The notes: generated from the sequence alone by a model not told the origin. A stretch of DNA of 64,000 nucleotides from Clostridia bacterium (GCA_017456605.1 JAFTJA010000007.1:1-64000); one strand, 5' to 3'; counted from the first letter of the stretch, positions 16,223 to 25,840 are shown. Program-made: numbers and translations.

Positions 16223-16740
16223 TTTTTCAAAATTTTTCTTACGAGCAAAAATATCACCGCTGCCAAAAGCACTCCGCCCAAAATATCCGTTGGAAAATGC
16301 ACAAAAAGATAAAGCCTGGTGAAAGCCATAATAGCGGCAACAAAAAGTGCGACAAATCCCCACTTTTTGTTATATTCCAAAAGCACAAACGCCGACAAAA
16401 ACGACGAATAGGTGTGCCCCGACGGAAAAGAAAAATCCGTCGGAATCGGAATCAGCATATCAGGAACGTCAAATATCCAGCAGGGCCTTGGCCTTGCAAT
16501 AAGATTTTTGAGAATAATGTTCCCAAATATCAAGCACAAAACAAGCCCCAAAGACAAAGCAATTCCGCAGCGTCTGTGTTTTTTTGTTATGAGAAGCACC
16601 ACACAAAGAACAATCCAAATAAACCCGCCGTTTCCAAGCCACGAAACTTTAGGGACAAGAAAATCCAAAACAGCAGACTTTGAAAAGCTGTGTATAGCCT
16701 GAAGTATTTCAAATTCAACATTTTCGGTCCCAAACAGCAA
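16219..16740 (-). CDS. PAP2 family phosphatase
   Basis: 173-aa membrane protein with the three PAP2 active-site blocks: KNLIARPRPC (about 79-88), FSFPSGHTYS (about 103-112) and RLYLFVHFPTDILGG (about 142-156). It probably dephosphorylates undecaprenyl pyrophosphate or another lipid phosphate at the membrane. TTG start at 16740 after GAGGTGA. It lies just downstream of the COG2426 gene, so the two are likely co-transcribed. Confidence 0.9.
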   Translation of the reverse strand: MLFGTENVEFEILQAIHSFSKSAVLDFLVPKVSWLGNGGFIWIVLCVVLLITKKHRRCGIALSLGLVLCLIFGNIILKNLIARPRPCWIFDVPDMLIPIPTDFSFPSGHTYSSFLSAFVLLEYNKKWGFVALFVAAIMAFTRLYLFVHFPTDILGGVLLAAVIFLLVRKILKK

Positions 16741-16754
16741 AAAATCACCTCAAA

Positions 16755-17234
16755 TCAAATTCCAAACGCTGCCAGAACTCCACCGGTAACCAAGGCAACA
16801 ATCACGCCGGCGCCAACTACCCCAAGAAAAATCGCGGGCACAGCATCTTTGAGCCGCATTTCAAGCATTGCCGCAACCAATGCTCCGGTCCACGCACCCG
16901 TTCCGGGTAGGGGAATTGCAACCAATAGGAAAAGCCCCAAAAACTTGTATCTGTCAACCACCTTGCGTTTTTTTTCGGCCTTTCGCTCCATAGCCAAAAC
17001 AATTTTATCAAGCTTTTCGCTTTTTCCCCTCATCCACTCAAAAATCTTTCGTATAAATAAGATTATGAACGGCACCGGTATCATATTCCCCACAATTGAA
17101 ACTAAAATAGCAAGCCACAAATCAAGTCCGCTTGCAGTGGCAATGGGAATCGCTCCCCGAAGCTCAACCACGGGCACCATTGAAATGAAAAAAGTTGTAA
17201 AAATTTTACCTAAAAATGTATCAAAAAAAGTCAT
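16755..17234 (-). CDS. COG2426 (small multidrug export-like) membrane protein
   Basis: 159 aa. VPVVELRGAIPIATASGL (about 20-37), VGNMIPVPFIILF and LLVAIPLPGTGAWTGA (about 104-119) are the hallmark of this DedA-distant membrane family, named for small multidrug export but not functionally proven. ATG at 17234 with GGAG upstream; PAP2 follows 14 nt after the stop. Confidence 0.85.
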   Translation of the reverse strand: MTFFDTFLGKIFTTFFISMVPVVELRGAIPIATASGLDLWLAILVSIVGNMIPVPFIILFIRKIFEWMRGKSEKLDKIVLAMERKAEKKRKVVDRYKFLGLFLLVAIPLPGTGAWTGALVAAMLEMRLKDAVPAIFLGVVGAGVIVALVTGGVLAAFGI

Positions 17235-17319
17235 TCAAAAATTCTCCGTTTATTTTCTTTATAACATAAGTATACCTTTGTTCAAACGACTTGTCAACAA
17301 AACAAATTTAAACTTTTTG

Positions 17320-18273
17320 TTATTTGAAATAAATTTCTGCGCCAAAACTCCGGGCAAGCTCTTTTGCCTCATCGCCTCCCAGCACAAAGCATGCGGTGGC
17401 AAGACAATCTCCGTAAAGGCTGCTCTTTCCCACAATGGTCACACTGCTGTAATCAGCATCTTTGGGAAATCCGGTTTCGGGGTCGATTATGTGATGATAA
17501 TTCTTTCCTTCGTGCTCAAAAAACCTTTGATATGTTCCGCTGGTAACCACGCTTCCCTCGTCCAATTCCACAACGCTGTCATATTCCCCTGAAGGTGCAA
17601 AGGGTTTTTGAAAACCAATCCGCCATTTTCCGTCCTTTATTTTTTGATTTTTCCCCACGCAACAGATATTTCCGCCCAAGTCAACTATTGCTCCTCCGAC
17701 GCCATAACTTCTGAGAATTTCCACTGCCACATCTCCGGCATAGCCTTTTGCCGCACCGCCCAGGTCGATTTTTGCATCATCATTGTTTTTCACAACAGTC
17801 TTTACCTGCGGGTCAAAAGCAATCGCATCGCTTCCCACAAGTTCAAGTGCTTTTTTTATTTCGCTTTTTTCGGGCACTCGTCCGCCTTTGTCAAACTCCC
17901 ACAGCGAAACAACGGGGGCAAGGCTTATATCAAAGGCTCCACCAGACGCCTCCTCAATTTTCTTTGCCACAGTCAAAATTTTGCACATATCCTCGCTTAG
18001 CTGTATTACCTCTCCTGCCTTGGCAGAATTTATCTTGCCAACCTCAGACTCGCTTGAATAAAAATTTGTGGCCTTGTGAATTTCATCAAGCCGCCGAAAT
18101 ACCTCATCAGTGGCCTCTTTTGCATTATGTCCATAGACACTTACACTGCAATAAGTGTCAAATAAAAATTCTGTTTTTTCTACGCCCGGGTTCTGTAATT
18201 TATCCCTAAAATAAAGCCCCGCAAAAACCGTCAACAGCAGAACCACAGCAAAACCCCAGACAAATTTCTTCAT
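17320..18273 (-). CDS. apbE: FAD:protein FMN transferase ApbE
   Basis: 317 aa. An N-terminal hydrophobic anchor (about 4-21; no lipobox cysteine) precedes the ApbE fold: FLFDTYCSVSVYG (about 36-48), GAFDISLAPVVSLWEF, KIDLGGAAKGYAGD (about 169-182) and the C-terminal HHIIDPETGFPKD. ApbE attaches FMN covalently to threonines of extracytoplasmic flavoproteins such as RnfG/NqrC subunits. No such target lies in the window. Single gene, AAGGAG site. Confidence 0.95.
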   Translation of the reverse strand: MKKFVWGFAVVLLLTVFAGLYFRDKLQNPGVEKTEFLFDTYCSVSVYGHNAKEATDEVFRRLDEIHKATNFYSSESEVGKINSAKAGEVIQLSEDMCKILTVAKKIEEASGGAFDISLAPVVSLWEFDKGGRVPEKSEIKKALELVGSDAIAFDPQVKTVVKNNDDAKIDLGGAAKGYAGDVAVEILRSYGVGGAIVDLGGNICCVGKNQKIKDGKWRIGFQKPFAPSGEYDSVVELDEGSVVTSGTYQRFFEHEGKNYHHIIDPETGFPKDADYSSVTIVGKSSLYGDCLATACFVLGGDEAKELARSFGAEIYFK

Positions 18274-18340
18274 TGGTTTTCTCCTTTTTGAATTTATTAT
18301 ATATTTATATTAACACAAATATAATTTGACGTCAATCCGC

Positions 18341-18369
18341 TTTACTTTTAAAGAAATTTATGGTATACT
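18341..18369 (+). promoter_or_regulatory. Sigma-A promoter for the murJ operon
   Basis: TTTACT (18341-18346), a 17-nt spacer, TATACT (18364-18369), 40 nt upstream of the murJ start. Confidence 0.6.
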
Positions 18370-18408
18370 GTCTGTATCTGAAATCGTTTGAGAAAGGAGG
18401 AGTCTTGT

Positions 18409-19962
18409 TTGAAAAACCGTTCTTCATCAAAAGCTGTGCGCACGATAAGCTTTATGGCCATTATCATCTTTTGTGCAAAGCTTATGGGGCTCCTGCGCGA
18501 AACACTTATTGCAAGTGTTTACGGTCAGGGTTTTGCATCGGATATTTTGAATACTGCGACACAGATTCCTCTGCTTTTTTTTGATATGACGTTGGGGGTT
18601 GCTATCCTTTCCACTTTTGTTCCGGTGTTCAACACCTTTTTGGAACGGGACGGAAAAGCACGTGCAATGAAATTTGCCAACAACTTCCTGGGAACGGTGG
18701 TCCTCATTTCATCACTTGCCGCACTCCTTGGCATAATTTTTGCAAACCCCATTGTCCGCCTTATGGTGCCGGGATATTCTGCCGAGAAGGTCGCCGCAAC
18801 CGCAATATTGCTCCGTATTTTGTTTCCTTCAATAATTTTCACAGCAGCAGCATACACTGCCGTTGGTATTCTTCAATCCTTTGGTGAATTCAATATCCCG
18901 TCAATAATCAGTGTTGTTTCAAACCTGATAATGATTTTATACCTGATTTTTGTGGGCAACCGATTTGGGCTTGTGGGCGTGGTCCTTTCAATGGTTATCG
19001 CATGGGGTTCTCAGCTGATTATCCAGATTCCCCACCTTCTAAAGTCCGGCTGGCGTTTCAGCCTTAGATTCAGCCTGCGTGACGAGGGAATTCGCGATGC
19101 CGCAAAGCTAGCTCTCCCCGTTCTTATCAGTTCGTGGATTCAACCCCTTTGTGTGGTTATCAATATGGCGTTTTCATCGTCTATGGGTGACGGCGCGGTG
19201 TCCGGGCTAAACTGGGCAAACAAGATTTATATAATAATGGTGGGCGTTTTTGCCTATGCGGTTACAAATTTCATTTTCCCGCAGCTTTCAAGGCTCAGCA
19301 GCGGCTCAAAAAACAACGAATTTGCCGAGACAACCCGGCTTTCATTGAGCTGGATTATCTTTATTATCGCATATGTTTCAGCGATGTTTGTGGCTCTTTC
19401 CGAGCCAATAATCAAAATTATTTTTGAATATGGTGCATTTTCTGCGGAGAACACAAAAACCACCGCAACGGCTCTGTTTTTCTACTCCTTTGGCATGGTG
19501 GGTTATGCAATCTGTGAGATTTTGAACAAGAGCTTTTATGCCCTCCGTGACGGAAAAACACCTATGTTCACCGCAGCTTTTGGGATTTTTATAAACCTTG
19601 TATCAGCTCTTGTGTTTGTTAAACTTCTTGATATGGGCATCGGCGGTCTTGCTTTGGCAAGCGCCACAAGTTCTGTTGTTATGGCACTTTCTCTTCTTTA
19701 TATGATAAACAAAAAAGAACCGGGGACAATAACCCCCTCATTCATAAAAAACACAGCGAAAACCGTAATTTGTGCCGTTCTTGGTGGCATTGTAGCATCC
19801 CTTTGCTATACATTCCTCGCACCGATGGGCACAGGTCGCATTGCAACTTTTGTTTTCTGCGCCATGTCCGCAGCCTTTGCATTTGTTCTTTACCTTGCAT
19901 CGGGGTTTGTTTTAAAGCTTGACGAATTCAACCAAATCAGGAGGTTTTTCCATGGAAAATAA
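18409..19962 (+). CDS. murJ: Lipid II flippase MurJ
   Basis: 517 aa, MOP-superfamily membrane protein with about 14 helices. The N-terminal KLMGLLRETLIASVYGQG and ATQIPLLFFD are characteristic of MurJ/MviN. It moves lipid-linked peptidoglycan precursor across the membrane. TTG start at 18409 with GGAGG 8 nt upstream; a further upstream TTG would swallow this site. Because the next genes are a ligase/polymerase-like protein and a glycosyltransferase, it may instead serve another polyprenyl-linked polymer. Confidence 0.9.
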   Translation: MKNRSSSKAVRTISFMAIIIFCAKLMGLLRETLIASVYGQGFASDILNTATQIPLLFFDMTLGVAILSTFVPVFNTFLERDGKARAMKFANNFLGTVVLISSLAALLGIIFANPIVRLMVPGYSAEKVAATAILLRILFPSIIFTAAAYTAVGILQSFGEFNIPSIISVVSNLIMILYLIFVGNRFGLVGVVLSMVIAWGSQLIIQIPHLLKSGWRFSLRFSLRDEGIRDAAKLALPVLISSWIQPLCVVINMAFSSSMGDGAVSGLNWANKIYIIMVGVFAYAVTNFIFPQLSRLSSGSKNNEFAETTRLSLSWIIFIIAYVSAMFVALSEPIIKIIFEYGAFSAENTKTTATALFFYSFGMVGYAICEILNKSFYALRDGKTPMFTAAFGIFINLVSALVFVKLLDMGIGGLALASATSSVVMALSLLYMINKKEPGTITPSFIKNTAKTVICAVLGGIVASLCYTFLAPMGTGRIATFVFCAMSAAFAFVLYLASGFVLKLDEFNQIRRFFHGK

Positions 19963-21850
19963 AGGCTTTTTTATCACTGCTTGGCTTTGTTTTTATAATC
20001 TGGTAATCAAAAACAGCGTGACATACCGCTGTCTTTTGGGACTCTATAATGGTATATCAAGAAGTTGGCAAAATTCGTGTATTACCAATCTCTTTCGCAA
20101 ACAATTTTTGACCGAAGAAACAGCCGCAGACAGTCTATGGGGAAAAATCTGCTTTTCTCCCTTTCTGCTCCTAGAAAAAATCGGCACAGCCTTTGGCGAA
20201 AAACTAATTTCACAAAAAGAAAAAAGTCTCGTTGTCAGGTTTTTCAAATTCTTTTTGCACAATTCTCTTGCGCTTAATTTGCGTTTTCTGGGAGTTTTCA
20301 TTTTTTGCGGTGCTTTGTCGGATTTGATAGTTTCGCTAGTTTTGGGGCAAGGTCTTCTTCTTTCAGTTTTGGCAATAATCTTGGGCTTGTTTCTTTACCT
20401 TTTTGATTTCAACCTTACCACAGCTTTCAAAGGCTCAAGAGTTGTCAAACTTTTAGAAAACTGCCTTGATGCCAAATTCAATTTTGATTTCTTCTATATA
20501 ACAAAATGCGAAGGAAAATCCCGCCTCACTTCTGCCGTAGTTCTCGGCGTTATAACAGGTCTCATCTGTGGCGCGGTTTCCCCAGTTCTTGCGCTGTTGT
20601 TTGTTTTGGGCCTGCTTTTCTTCTGCCTTGTTCTTTACAAGGTAGAATTTGGTGTGTTTGTAACGGTTTTTCTGGCACCGCTGGTGCCCACTATGGTTTT
20701 GGTAGGGCTTTCACTTTTTTGTCTTTTCTCTTTGATTGTGAAATATCTCACCACCAAAAAGTTTGCATGGCGTCTTGAAGGCTGCGGTCTTATGATAATC
20801 ACCATGCTTCTTATCTACCTTGTGGCAGCGCTCACCTCATTTGCGCCTTTCAAAAGCGTTCAAATCTGGCTTGTATATTTTGCTTTTATGATATTCTATT
20901 TTGTGCTTATAAATACCATAAAAACAAAAAATCAGCTTTTCAATATACTGAAGGTGTTTGTCCTTTCGGGCGGGATTGTTTGTCTTTATGGACTTTTGCA
21001 ATATATATTCGGTTGGAATGTAAATCAGGCTTGGATGGACGAGGAGATGTTTGAAGACATCAAAATGCGCATCTATTCGACCCTCGAAAACCCCAATGTT
21101 TTGGGCGAATATATTCTTTTGGTTCTTCCCGTTTGCATTTCACTTATGTGGACATCAAAGAAGGTTTTGTCAAAAATCGTTTATGCCGGTCTTTCGGGGC
21201 TTTTGGGAATAGCCCTCATCCTCACCTTTTCCCGCGGCTGTTGGCTTGGAATTATGGCATCGGCATCGGTTTTTGTCACCTTCGTTTGCGGAAAGCTTTG
21301 GGGACTGGCACTTATCGCAATACCCATTCTGCCTATGGTTCTTCCCCAAAGCATTATCAACCGGTTTTCAAGTATCGGTGATATGAAAGACTCTTCCACA
21401 TCTTATCGTGTTTATATATGGATGGGCACGCTTCTTATGCTCAAGGACTTCTGGCTGTCAGGCATCGGTCCGGGAACAGAGGCCTTCACCCAGGTTTATC
21501 CTTTTTATTCATACAGCGCCATTGTTGCACCCCATTCACACAATCTTTTCCTCCAGGTTTTGGTGGAATCCGGTATCCTTGGAATTTTCGCTTTTGTTCT
21601 TCTTATAATACTTTTTATGAAAAACTCCATTTCAGGATACCTTGCCTTTGGCAAAGGTAACCCCTTATCAGTTGTGATTGTGGGAATCGCCTCAGGTATA
21701 ATAGGCTTTTTGGTGCAGGGACTTTTCGACAACTGTTTTTATAACTACCGCGTATTTATGATTTTTTTCTCGGTGATTGCTCTTGGCATCGCCGCATCAA
21801 AAATAGCAAAAACCGAATCTCAGAAAACGGAGGTATCTCAAAATGCTTAA
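19952..21850 (+). CDS. O-antigen ligase/polymerase-like (Wzy_C) membrane protein
   Basis: 632 aa. An N-terminal region of about 110 residues of mixed character precedes about 12 helices. The O-antigen ligase signature sits in the second half: LILTFSRGCWLGIMAS, a large extracytoplasmic loop with SSTSYRVYIWMGTLLMLKD, then GIGPGTEAF and HSHNLFLQVLVESGI. It would join or polymerise lipid-linked glycans outside the membrane. ATG 19952 follows AGGAGG and overlaps the murJ end by 11 nt. Ligase versus polymerase cannot be decided. Confidence 0.85.
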   Translation: MENKGFFITAWLCFYNLVIKNSVTYRCLLGLYNGISRSWQNSCITNLFRKQFLTEETAADSLWGKICFSPFLLLEKIGTAFGEKLISQKEKSLVVRFFKFFLHNSLALNLRFLGVFIFCGALSDLIVSLVLGQGLLLSVLAIILGLFLYLFDFNLTTAFKGSRVVKLLENCLDAKFNFDFFYITKCEGKSRLTSAVVLGVITGLICGAVSPVLALLFVLGLLFFCLVLYKVEFGVFVTVFLAPLVPTMVLVGLSLFCLFSLIVKYLTTKKFAWRLEGCGLMIITMLLIYLVAALTSFAPFKSVQIWLVYFAFMIFYFVLINTIKTKNQLFNILKVFVLSGGIVCLYGLLQYIFGWNVNQAWMDEEMFEDIKMRIYSTLENPNVLGEYILLVLPVCISLMWTSKKVLSKIVYAGLSGLLGIALILTFSRGCWLGIMASASVFVTFVCGKLWGLALIAIPILPMVLPQSIINRFSSIGDMKDSSTSYRVYIWMGTLLMLKDFWLSGIGPGTEAFTQVYPFYSYSAIVAPHSHNLFLQVLVESGILGIFAFVLLIILFMKNSISGYLAFGKGNPLSVVIVGIASGIIGFLVQGLFDNCFYNYRVFMIFFSVIALGIAASKIAKTESQKTEVSQNA

Positions 21851-22964
21851 AGTTTTGCAAGTTTGTTCCGACACAAACATCGGGGGCGCAGGAAAATGTA
21901 TTCTAACCTACCTCAAACACTGCAATTGTGAAAAGCTCAACGTTGCCGTTGTTCTTCCCTCAAACAGTCTTTTAAAGCCAAAGGTTGAGGGTTTGGGCTT
22001 CAAGGTTTTTGAAATAGACGCAATGGCAGATAAGTCGCTGGACGGCCGGGCAATCAAAAAGCTCCTCAAGGTTTTCCGCGAGTTTAAGCCCGACATTGTG
22101 CACACTCACGCAAGCATGTCGGCACGTATCGCCGCCAGACTTTACGGCGCAAAAATTGTGTATACAAGGCACAGTGTGTTCCCACCAAATCCACATCTTA
22201 CCCATGGGATTGGAAAAACCCTTTGCGGGCTTGCCAACAACTCTACCGCAGACAAAATAATTGCTGTGGCAGAGGCGGCAAAACAAAACATCTGCGACAT
22301 TGGGGTAAAAGATGATAAAATTGAGGTTATTCTCAATGGTGTAGAGCCTCTCCGCAAATATTCTGCTGACGAAACAAGCAAGATAAAAGCAGAATTTAAT
22401 ATCCCTGAGGACTGCAAATGCACTGCCATTGTGGCACGGCTCAATGAAGTAAAGGGTCACAAATATTTTGTCGAAGCCGCAAAAATTCTGAAAGACCGCG
22501 GCATAAAGGCTCGATTCCTTATTGCAGGAACAGGGGATATGGCTGATACCATCCGCAAACAGATTTTAGAGGCTGGGCTTGATGATTATGTAATTATGCT
22601 GGGCTTTCTTGACAATGTGGAGCCACTTATGAACATAATAGATGTTCAGGCAAACTGTTCTTTCGGTACCGAGGCCACCAGTCTTTCACTTCTTGAAGGT
22701 ATGAGCCTTGGAAAGCCCGCTGTTGTTTCGGACTTTGGCGGCAATCCCGGAGTAATCAAGGACGGAAAAAACGGTTTTATTGTTCCCACCCATGATTCTC
22801 TGGCTCTCGCCGAAAAGCTGGCCATGCTCTTTGAAGACAATGACCTTTATTCAAAGCTGTCAGCAGGCAGTACCGAAATTTTCAATTCCACATTCACCGC
22901 AACAAAGTATGCTGAAAATATTGATAACATTTATCTGAGTCTTGGAGGTAAAAACAATGACTAA
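21843..22964 (+). CDS. Glycosyltransferase family 4 (GT-B)
   Basis: 373 aa. The GT-B acceptor half begins VLQVCSDTNIGGAGKCILTY. KPDIVHTHASMSARIAARL (about 79-97) and the donor-binding C-terminal half with EVILNGVEP, AIVARLNEVKGHKYFVEAA and EATSLSLLEGMSLGKPAVVSDFGG (the EX7E motif, about 280-303) mark a GT4-type retaining transferase. It starts inside the preceding gene's 3' end. The acceptor is probably a lipid-linked glycan, by context only. Confidence 0.9.
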   Translation: MLKVLQVCSDTNIGGAGKCILTYLKHCNCEKLNVAVVLPSNSLLKPKVEGLGFKVFEIDAMADKSLDGRAIKKLLKVFREFKPDIVHTHASMSARIAARLYGAKIVYTRHSVFPPNPHLTHGIGKTLCGLANNSTADKIIAVAEAAKQNICDIGVKDDKIEVILNGVEPLRKYSADETSKIKAEFNIPEDCKCTAIVARLNEVKGHKYFVEAAKILKDRGIKARFLIAGTGDMADTIRKQILEAGLDDYVIMLGFLDNVEPLMNIIDVQANCSFGTEATSLSLLEGMSLGKPAVVSDFGGNPGVIKDGKNGFIVPTHDSLALAEKLAMLFEDNDLYSKLSAGSTEIFNSTFTATKYAENIDNIYLSLGGKNND

Positions 22965-23454
22965 ACCAAAATTTAACTTTATGGATGCTTTGATTATTCT
23001 GGCAATAGTTTGTGTCGCACTGGTTGCCGTTTGGTTTTTGGGCGGCGGCGACAACTCTGCATCTGTGGCAGAAACCCAGAACACCACTGCAACCTTCAAA
23101 ATCCAACTGGCAAAAGCCGAAAAAAGTCTTTATGAAAAATTCCTTTCTGCCATGGAGAACGAGGAAAGCGTATGGATAGGCATCAAAGAACGTTTTGATG
23201 CCAAAATCGAGGGAATCGAGCTTTCGCCGGCAACCACAGTTTCAACAGATTTGCAATCGGGCAAGGCTGTCCTTTCGGAAGACCCGCTTTTGTATGATAT
23301 AACCATTTGGTTAAATGCAGATGTGCTTGAAACACCCACCCAGATTTTGGCGGCAAACACCCCCATCCGCGTGGGCGAAGAAACTGCCATCCGGGGCAAG
23401 GGCTTTGCGGGTTATGGTTTCGTCATTGACCTGACCACAGCTGCTCAACAGTGA
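22957..23454 (+). CDS. DUF4330-like single-pass membrane protein
   Basis: 165 aa. One N-terminal helix (about 8-29, FMDALIILAIVCVALVAVWFL) with a NFMDALIILA start resembling the next gene's KISIIDIVVILA, then an extracytoplasmic beta-rich domain. I take it as a diverged paralogue of the DUF4330 protein immediately downstream. ATG 22957 with GGAGG 8 nt upstream; overlaps the glycosyltransferase end by 8 nt. Function unknown. Confidence 0.7.
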   Translation: MTKPKFNFMDALIILAIVCVALVAVWFLGGGDNSASVAETQNTTATFKIQLAKAEKSLYEKFLSAMENEESVWIGIKERFDAKIEGIELSPATTVSTDLQSGKAVLSEDPLLYDITIWLNADVLETPTQILAANTPIRVGEETAIRGKGFAGYGFVIDLTTAAQQ

Positions 23455-23473
23455 ATGAATGGAGGGAAAAATT

Positions 23474-23971
23474 ATGTTTATCAACAAAGAAGGAAAGCTG
23501 TTTGGAAAAATCAGCATCATTGATATAGTTGTTATTCTTGCAATCATTGTGGGGGCTTTTGGCTTTTATACACGATTCTTTGTCAGTGAAAAGAAAGTTG
23601 AAACAGCCGCAAGCCATATCGAATATACTATGAAAGTCAAAGAGGTCCGCATGGGAACGGTCAATGCTCTCAAAAACTACCGTGGACCTGTTACCGATAC
23701 CTCTACCAAAGAATATCTGGGAGATATTGTTGATGTAAGCTTTTCAGATGCCACAAAAGCTGTGGAAACGGCAAACGGCAAAAGAAAAGTATCACCTGTC
23801 CCCGAAAGATATGATGTCATCGTCACAGTAAGGGTGGACGGAAAGATAAATAATTCCGGGTTTTACACCGCAAACAATCTGGCTCTTTCTGCTGGTTCAT
23901 CTTATGTTTTTACGTCAAAGGCGGCAAAAACCACCGGAACAATTATGGACGTATACGAAATAAAAGAATAA
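23474..23971 (+). CDS. DUF4330 domain protein
   Basis: 165 aa. MFINKEGKLFGKISIIDIVVIL is the typical DUF4330 N-terminus with one membrane helix (about 14-36), followed by an extracytoplasmic domain (about 50-165, VKEVRMGTVNALKNY, GDIVDVSFSDA). Function unknown. Position within an envelope-glycan operon in tandem with a related protein suggests a pair of membrane-anchored assembly factors. ATG 23474 with GGAGGG. Confidence 0.82.
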   Translation: MFINKEGKLFGKISIIDIVVILAIIVGAFGFYTRFFVSEKKVETAASHIEYTMKVKEVRMGTVNALKNYRGPVTDTSTKEYLGDIVDVSFSDATKAVETANGKRKVSPVPERYDVIVTVRVDGKINNSGFYTANNLALSAGSSYVFTSKAAKTTGTIMDVYEIKE

Positions 23972-23976
23972 CCAAA

Positions 23977-24004
23977 AGCGGTGGCAAAAATTTTGTCACC
24001 GCTT
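23977..24004 (+). terminator. Weak hairpin between DUF4330 gene and ABC exporter
   Basis: Long stem AGCGGTGGCAAAA / TTTTGTCACCGCT with one mismatch but only a short, mixed tail (TAATAT). It may attenuate or stabilise the mRNA rather than fully terminate. Confidence 0.4.
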
Positions 24005-24031
24005 AATATACATTTTCAGGAGTGATACGCT

Positions 24032-25759
24032 ATGTTCAAACGTTTTTCAGGCTATTACAAACCATACATAGGTATTATAATTATTGACCTTTTGTGTGCT
24101 GCTCTTTCAACAGTTTGCGAGCTGGTCTTTCCTATGATTGTCCGCACCATTACAAGCACTGCACAGATGGGGCCCGGCGCTCTTTTGCTTTCAACCGTTT
24201 TGAAGCTTGGTGCGCTCTACCTCTTTTTGCGGCTTGTTGACACCGTTGCAAACTATTTCATGGCAAATGTAGGTCACGTTATGGGGGCAAAACTCGAAAC
24301 AGATATGCGCCGTGACCTTTTCAACCATCTTGAAAAGCTGCCTTTCAAATTTTTTGACAATACAAAAATAGGTCAGCTTATGTCAAGAGTGACAACCGAC
24401 CTCTTTGACATAACCGAGTTTTCGCATCATTGCCCCGAAGAATTTTTCATCGCATCAATAAAAATCGTAGGTGCTTTCATAATTTTGGGCAGAATAAATC
24501 TTTTATTCACGGCTATTATATTCTTGCTTCTTCCACTTATGCTTATTTCTGTGTTTGTTTTCCGCAAAAATATGAAAACCGCATTCAAGGAACAGCGCAA
24601 GCAAATAGGTGAGCTCAACGCCGACCTTGAAGACAGTCTCCTTGGTACCCGTGTAGTAAAAAGCTTTGCCAACGAAGGTTTGGAACGAGAAAAATTTGCC
24701 GAGGGCAACAAAAAGTTTTTTATTACCAAGAAAAATGCGTACAAATATATGGCACTTTTTCAAGCAGGCACAAGATTTTTTGACGGCGTTATGTATATCG
24801 CCGTAATTGTAGTAGGCTCGATTTTTATGATAAACGGTCGCCTTACACCGGCTGACCTTATTGCATATCTCCTTTACATTCAAACACTGATAACGTCAAT
24901 ACGCCGCATCGTAGAATTCACCGAACAGTTCCAGAAAGGCATCACCGGTATTGAACGCTTTTTTGAAATAATGGATGAGCCGGTGGAAGATTATAACCCC
25001 AAAGATTGCATTGAGCTTTCAGAGGCTCAGGGAAACATCGATTTCAACGATGTTTCATTCAAATATTCCGACGGTTCAAGAGAGGTCCTCAGTCATATGG
25101 ACCTTCACATAAAGAAAGGCGAAAACATCGCCTTTGTAGGGCCCTCCGGTGGCGGGAAAACCACTCTTTGCAACCTGATTCCAAAATTCTATGACCTAAA
25201 TGCCGGAAGCATTACAATCGACGGAATTGACATAAACAACATTTCTCTTTCATCACTTCGAAACAACATCGGTATGGTTCAGCAGGATGTTTATCTCTTC
25301 AGCGGTTCGGTATATGAAAATATCCTTTACGGAAAGCCCGATGCCACCCGCGAGGAGGTCATGGAAGCCGCGAAGCTTGCCGGCGCTCACGAGTTCATTA
25401 TGGAACTGAAGGACGGCTATGACACCTATGTGGGGGAGCGCGGTCTGAAGCTTTCAGGCGGACAAAAGCAAAGGGTTTCAATCGCAAGGCTTTTCCTGAA
25501 AAACCCGCCCATACTGATTCTTGACGAGGCAACCTCAGCCCTTGACAACGAAAGCGAGCTGCTTGTTCAAAAATCACTGAAACGGCTTTCCGAGGGCAGA
25601 ACAACCCTGACAATAGCCCACCGTCTCACCACTATCAAAAATGCCACAAGGATTTTTGTTCTCACCCAGGATGGAATTTCAGAAAGCGGCACCCATCATG
25701 AGCTGATGGAAAAAGGCGGCGAATACGCGAAGCTTTATTCCCTTTACAGTACGCTTTAA
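24032..25759 (+). CDS. ABC exporter, fused permease-ATPase (MsbA/LmrA type)
   Basis: 575 aa half-transporter. Six helices lie in about residues 1-310. The ATPase domain carries Walker A GPSGGGKTT (about 370), the signature LSGGQKQR (about 475), Walker B ILILDEATSALD (about 493) and the switch IAHRLTT (about 528). It should act as a homodimer exporting a lipid or glycolipid or drug. ATG 24032 with CAGGAG. Whether it belongs to the murJ operon depends on the weak hairpin before it. Confidence 0.93.
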   Translation: MFKRFSGYYKPYIGIIIIDLLCAALSTVCELVFPMIVRTITSTAQMGPGALLLSTVLKLGALYLFLRLVDTVANYFMANVGHVMGAKLETDMRRDLFNHLEKLPFKFFDNTKIGQLMSRVTTDLFDITEFSHHCPEEFFIASIKIVGAFIILGRINLLFTAIIFLLLPLMLISVFVFRKNMKTAFKEQRKQIGELNADLEDSLLGTRVVKSFANEGLEREKFAEGNKKFFITKKNAYKYMALFQAGTRFFDGVMYIAVIVVGSIFMINGRLTPADLIAYLLYIQTLITSIRRIVEFTEQFQKGITGIERFFEIMDEPVEDYNPKDCIELSEAQGNIDFNDVSFKYSDGSREVLSHMDLHIKKGENIAFVGPSGGGKTTLCNLIPKFYDLNAGSITIDGIDINNISLSSLRNNIGMVQQDVYLFSGSVYENILYGKPDATREEVMEAAKLAGAHEFIMELKDGYDTYVGERGLKLSGGQKQRVSIARLFLKNPPILILDEATSALDNESELLVQKSLKRLSEGRTTLTIAHRLTTIKNATRIFVLTQDGISESGTHHELMEKGGEYAKLYSLYSTL

Positions 25760-25766
25760 AAAATGC

Positions 25767-25798
25767 AATAGGACAGCCTTTTGGCTGTCCTATTATTT
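25767..25798. terminator. Terminator after the ABC exporter gene
   Basis: Stem AATAGGACAGCC / GGCTGTCCTATT with a 4-nt loop. Tail ATTTG on the plus strand; on the minus strand TGCATTTTTT, so it may also serve uvrA. Confidence 0.75.
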
Positions 25799-25811
25799 GC
25801 CCAAAATCCGG

Positions 25812-25840
25812 GGCACCGAGCTTTCGGCGCCTTTTTTATT
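25812..25840 (+). terminator. Second terminator hairpin between ABC and uvrA genes
   Basis: Stem GGCACCGA / TCGGCGCC (one mismatch) followed by TTTTTTATTT on the plus strand. Its tail overlaps the uvrA stop codon region. Confidence 0.65.

Noticed and set aside
16690-17592. 300-codon plus-strand open frame over PAP2/COG2426/apbE
   Set aside because: Antisense to three recognisable genes.
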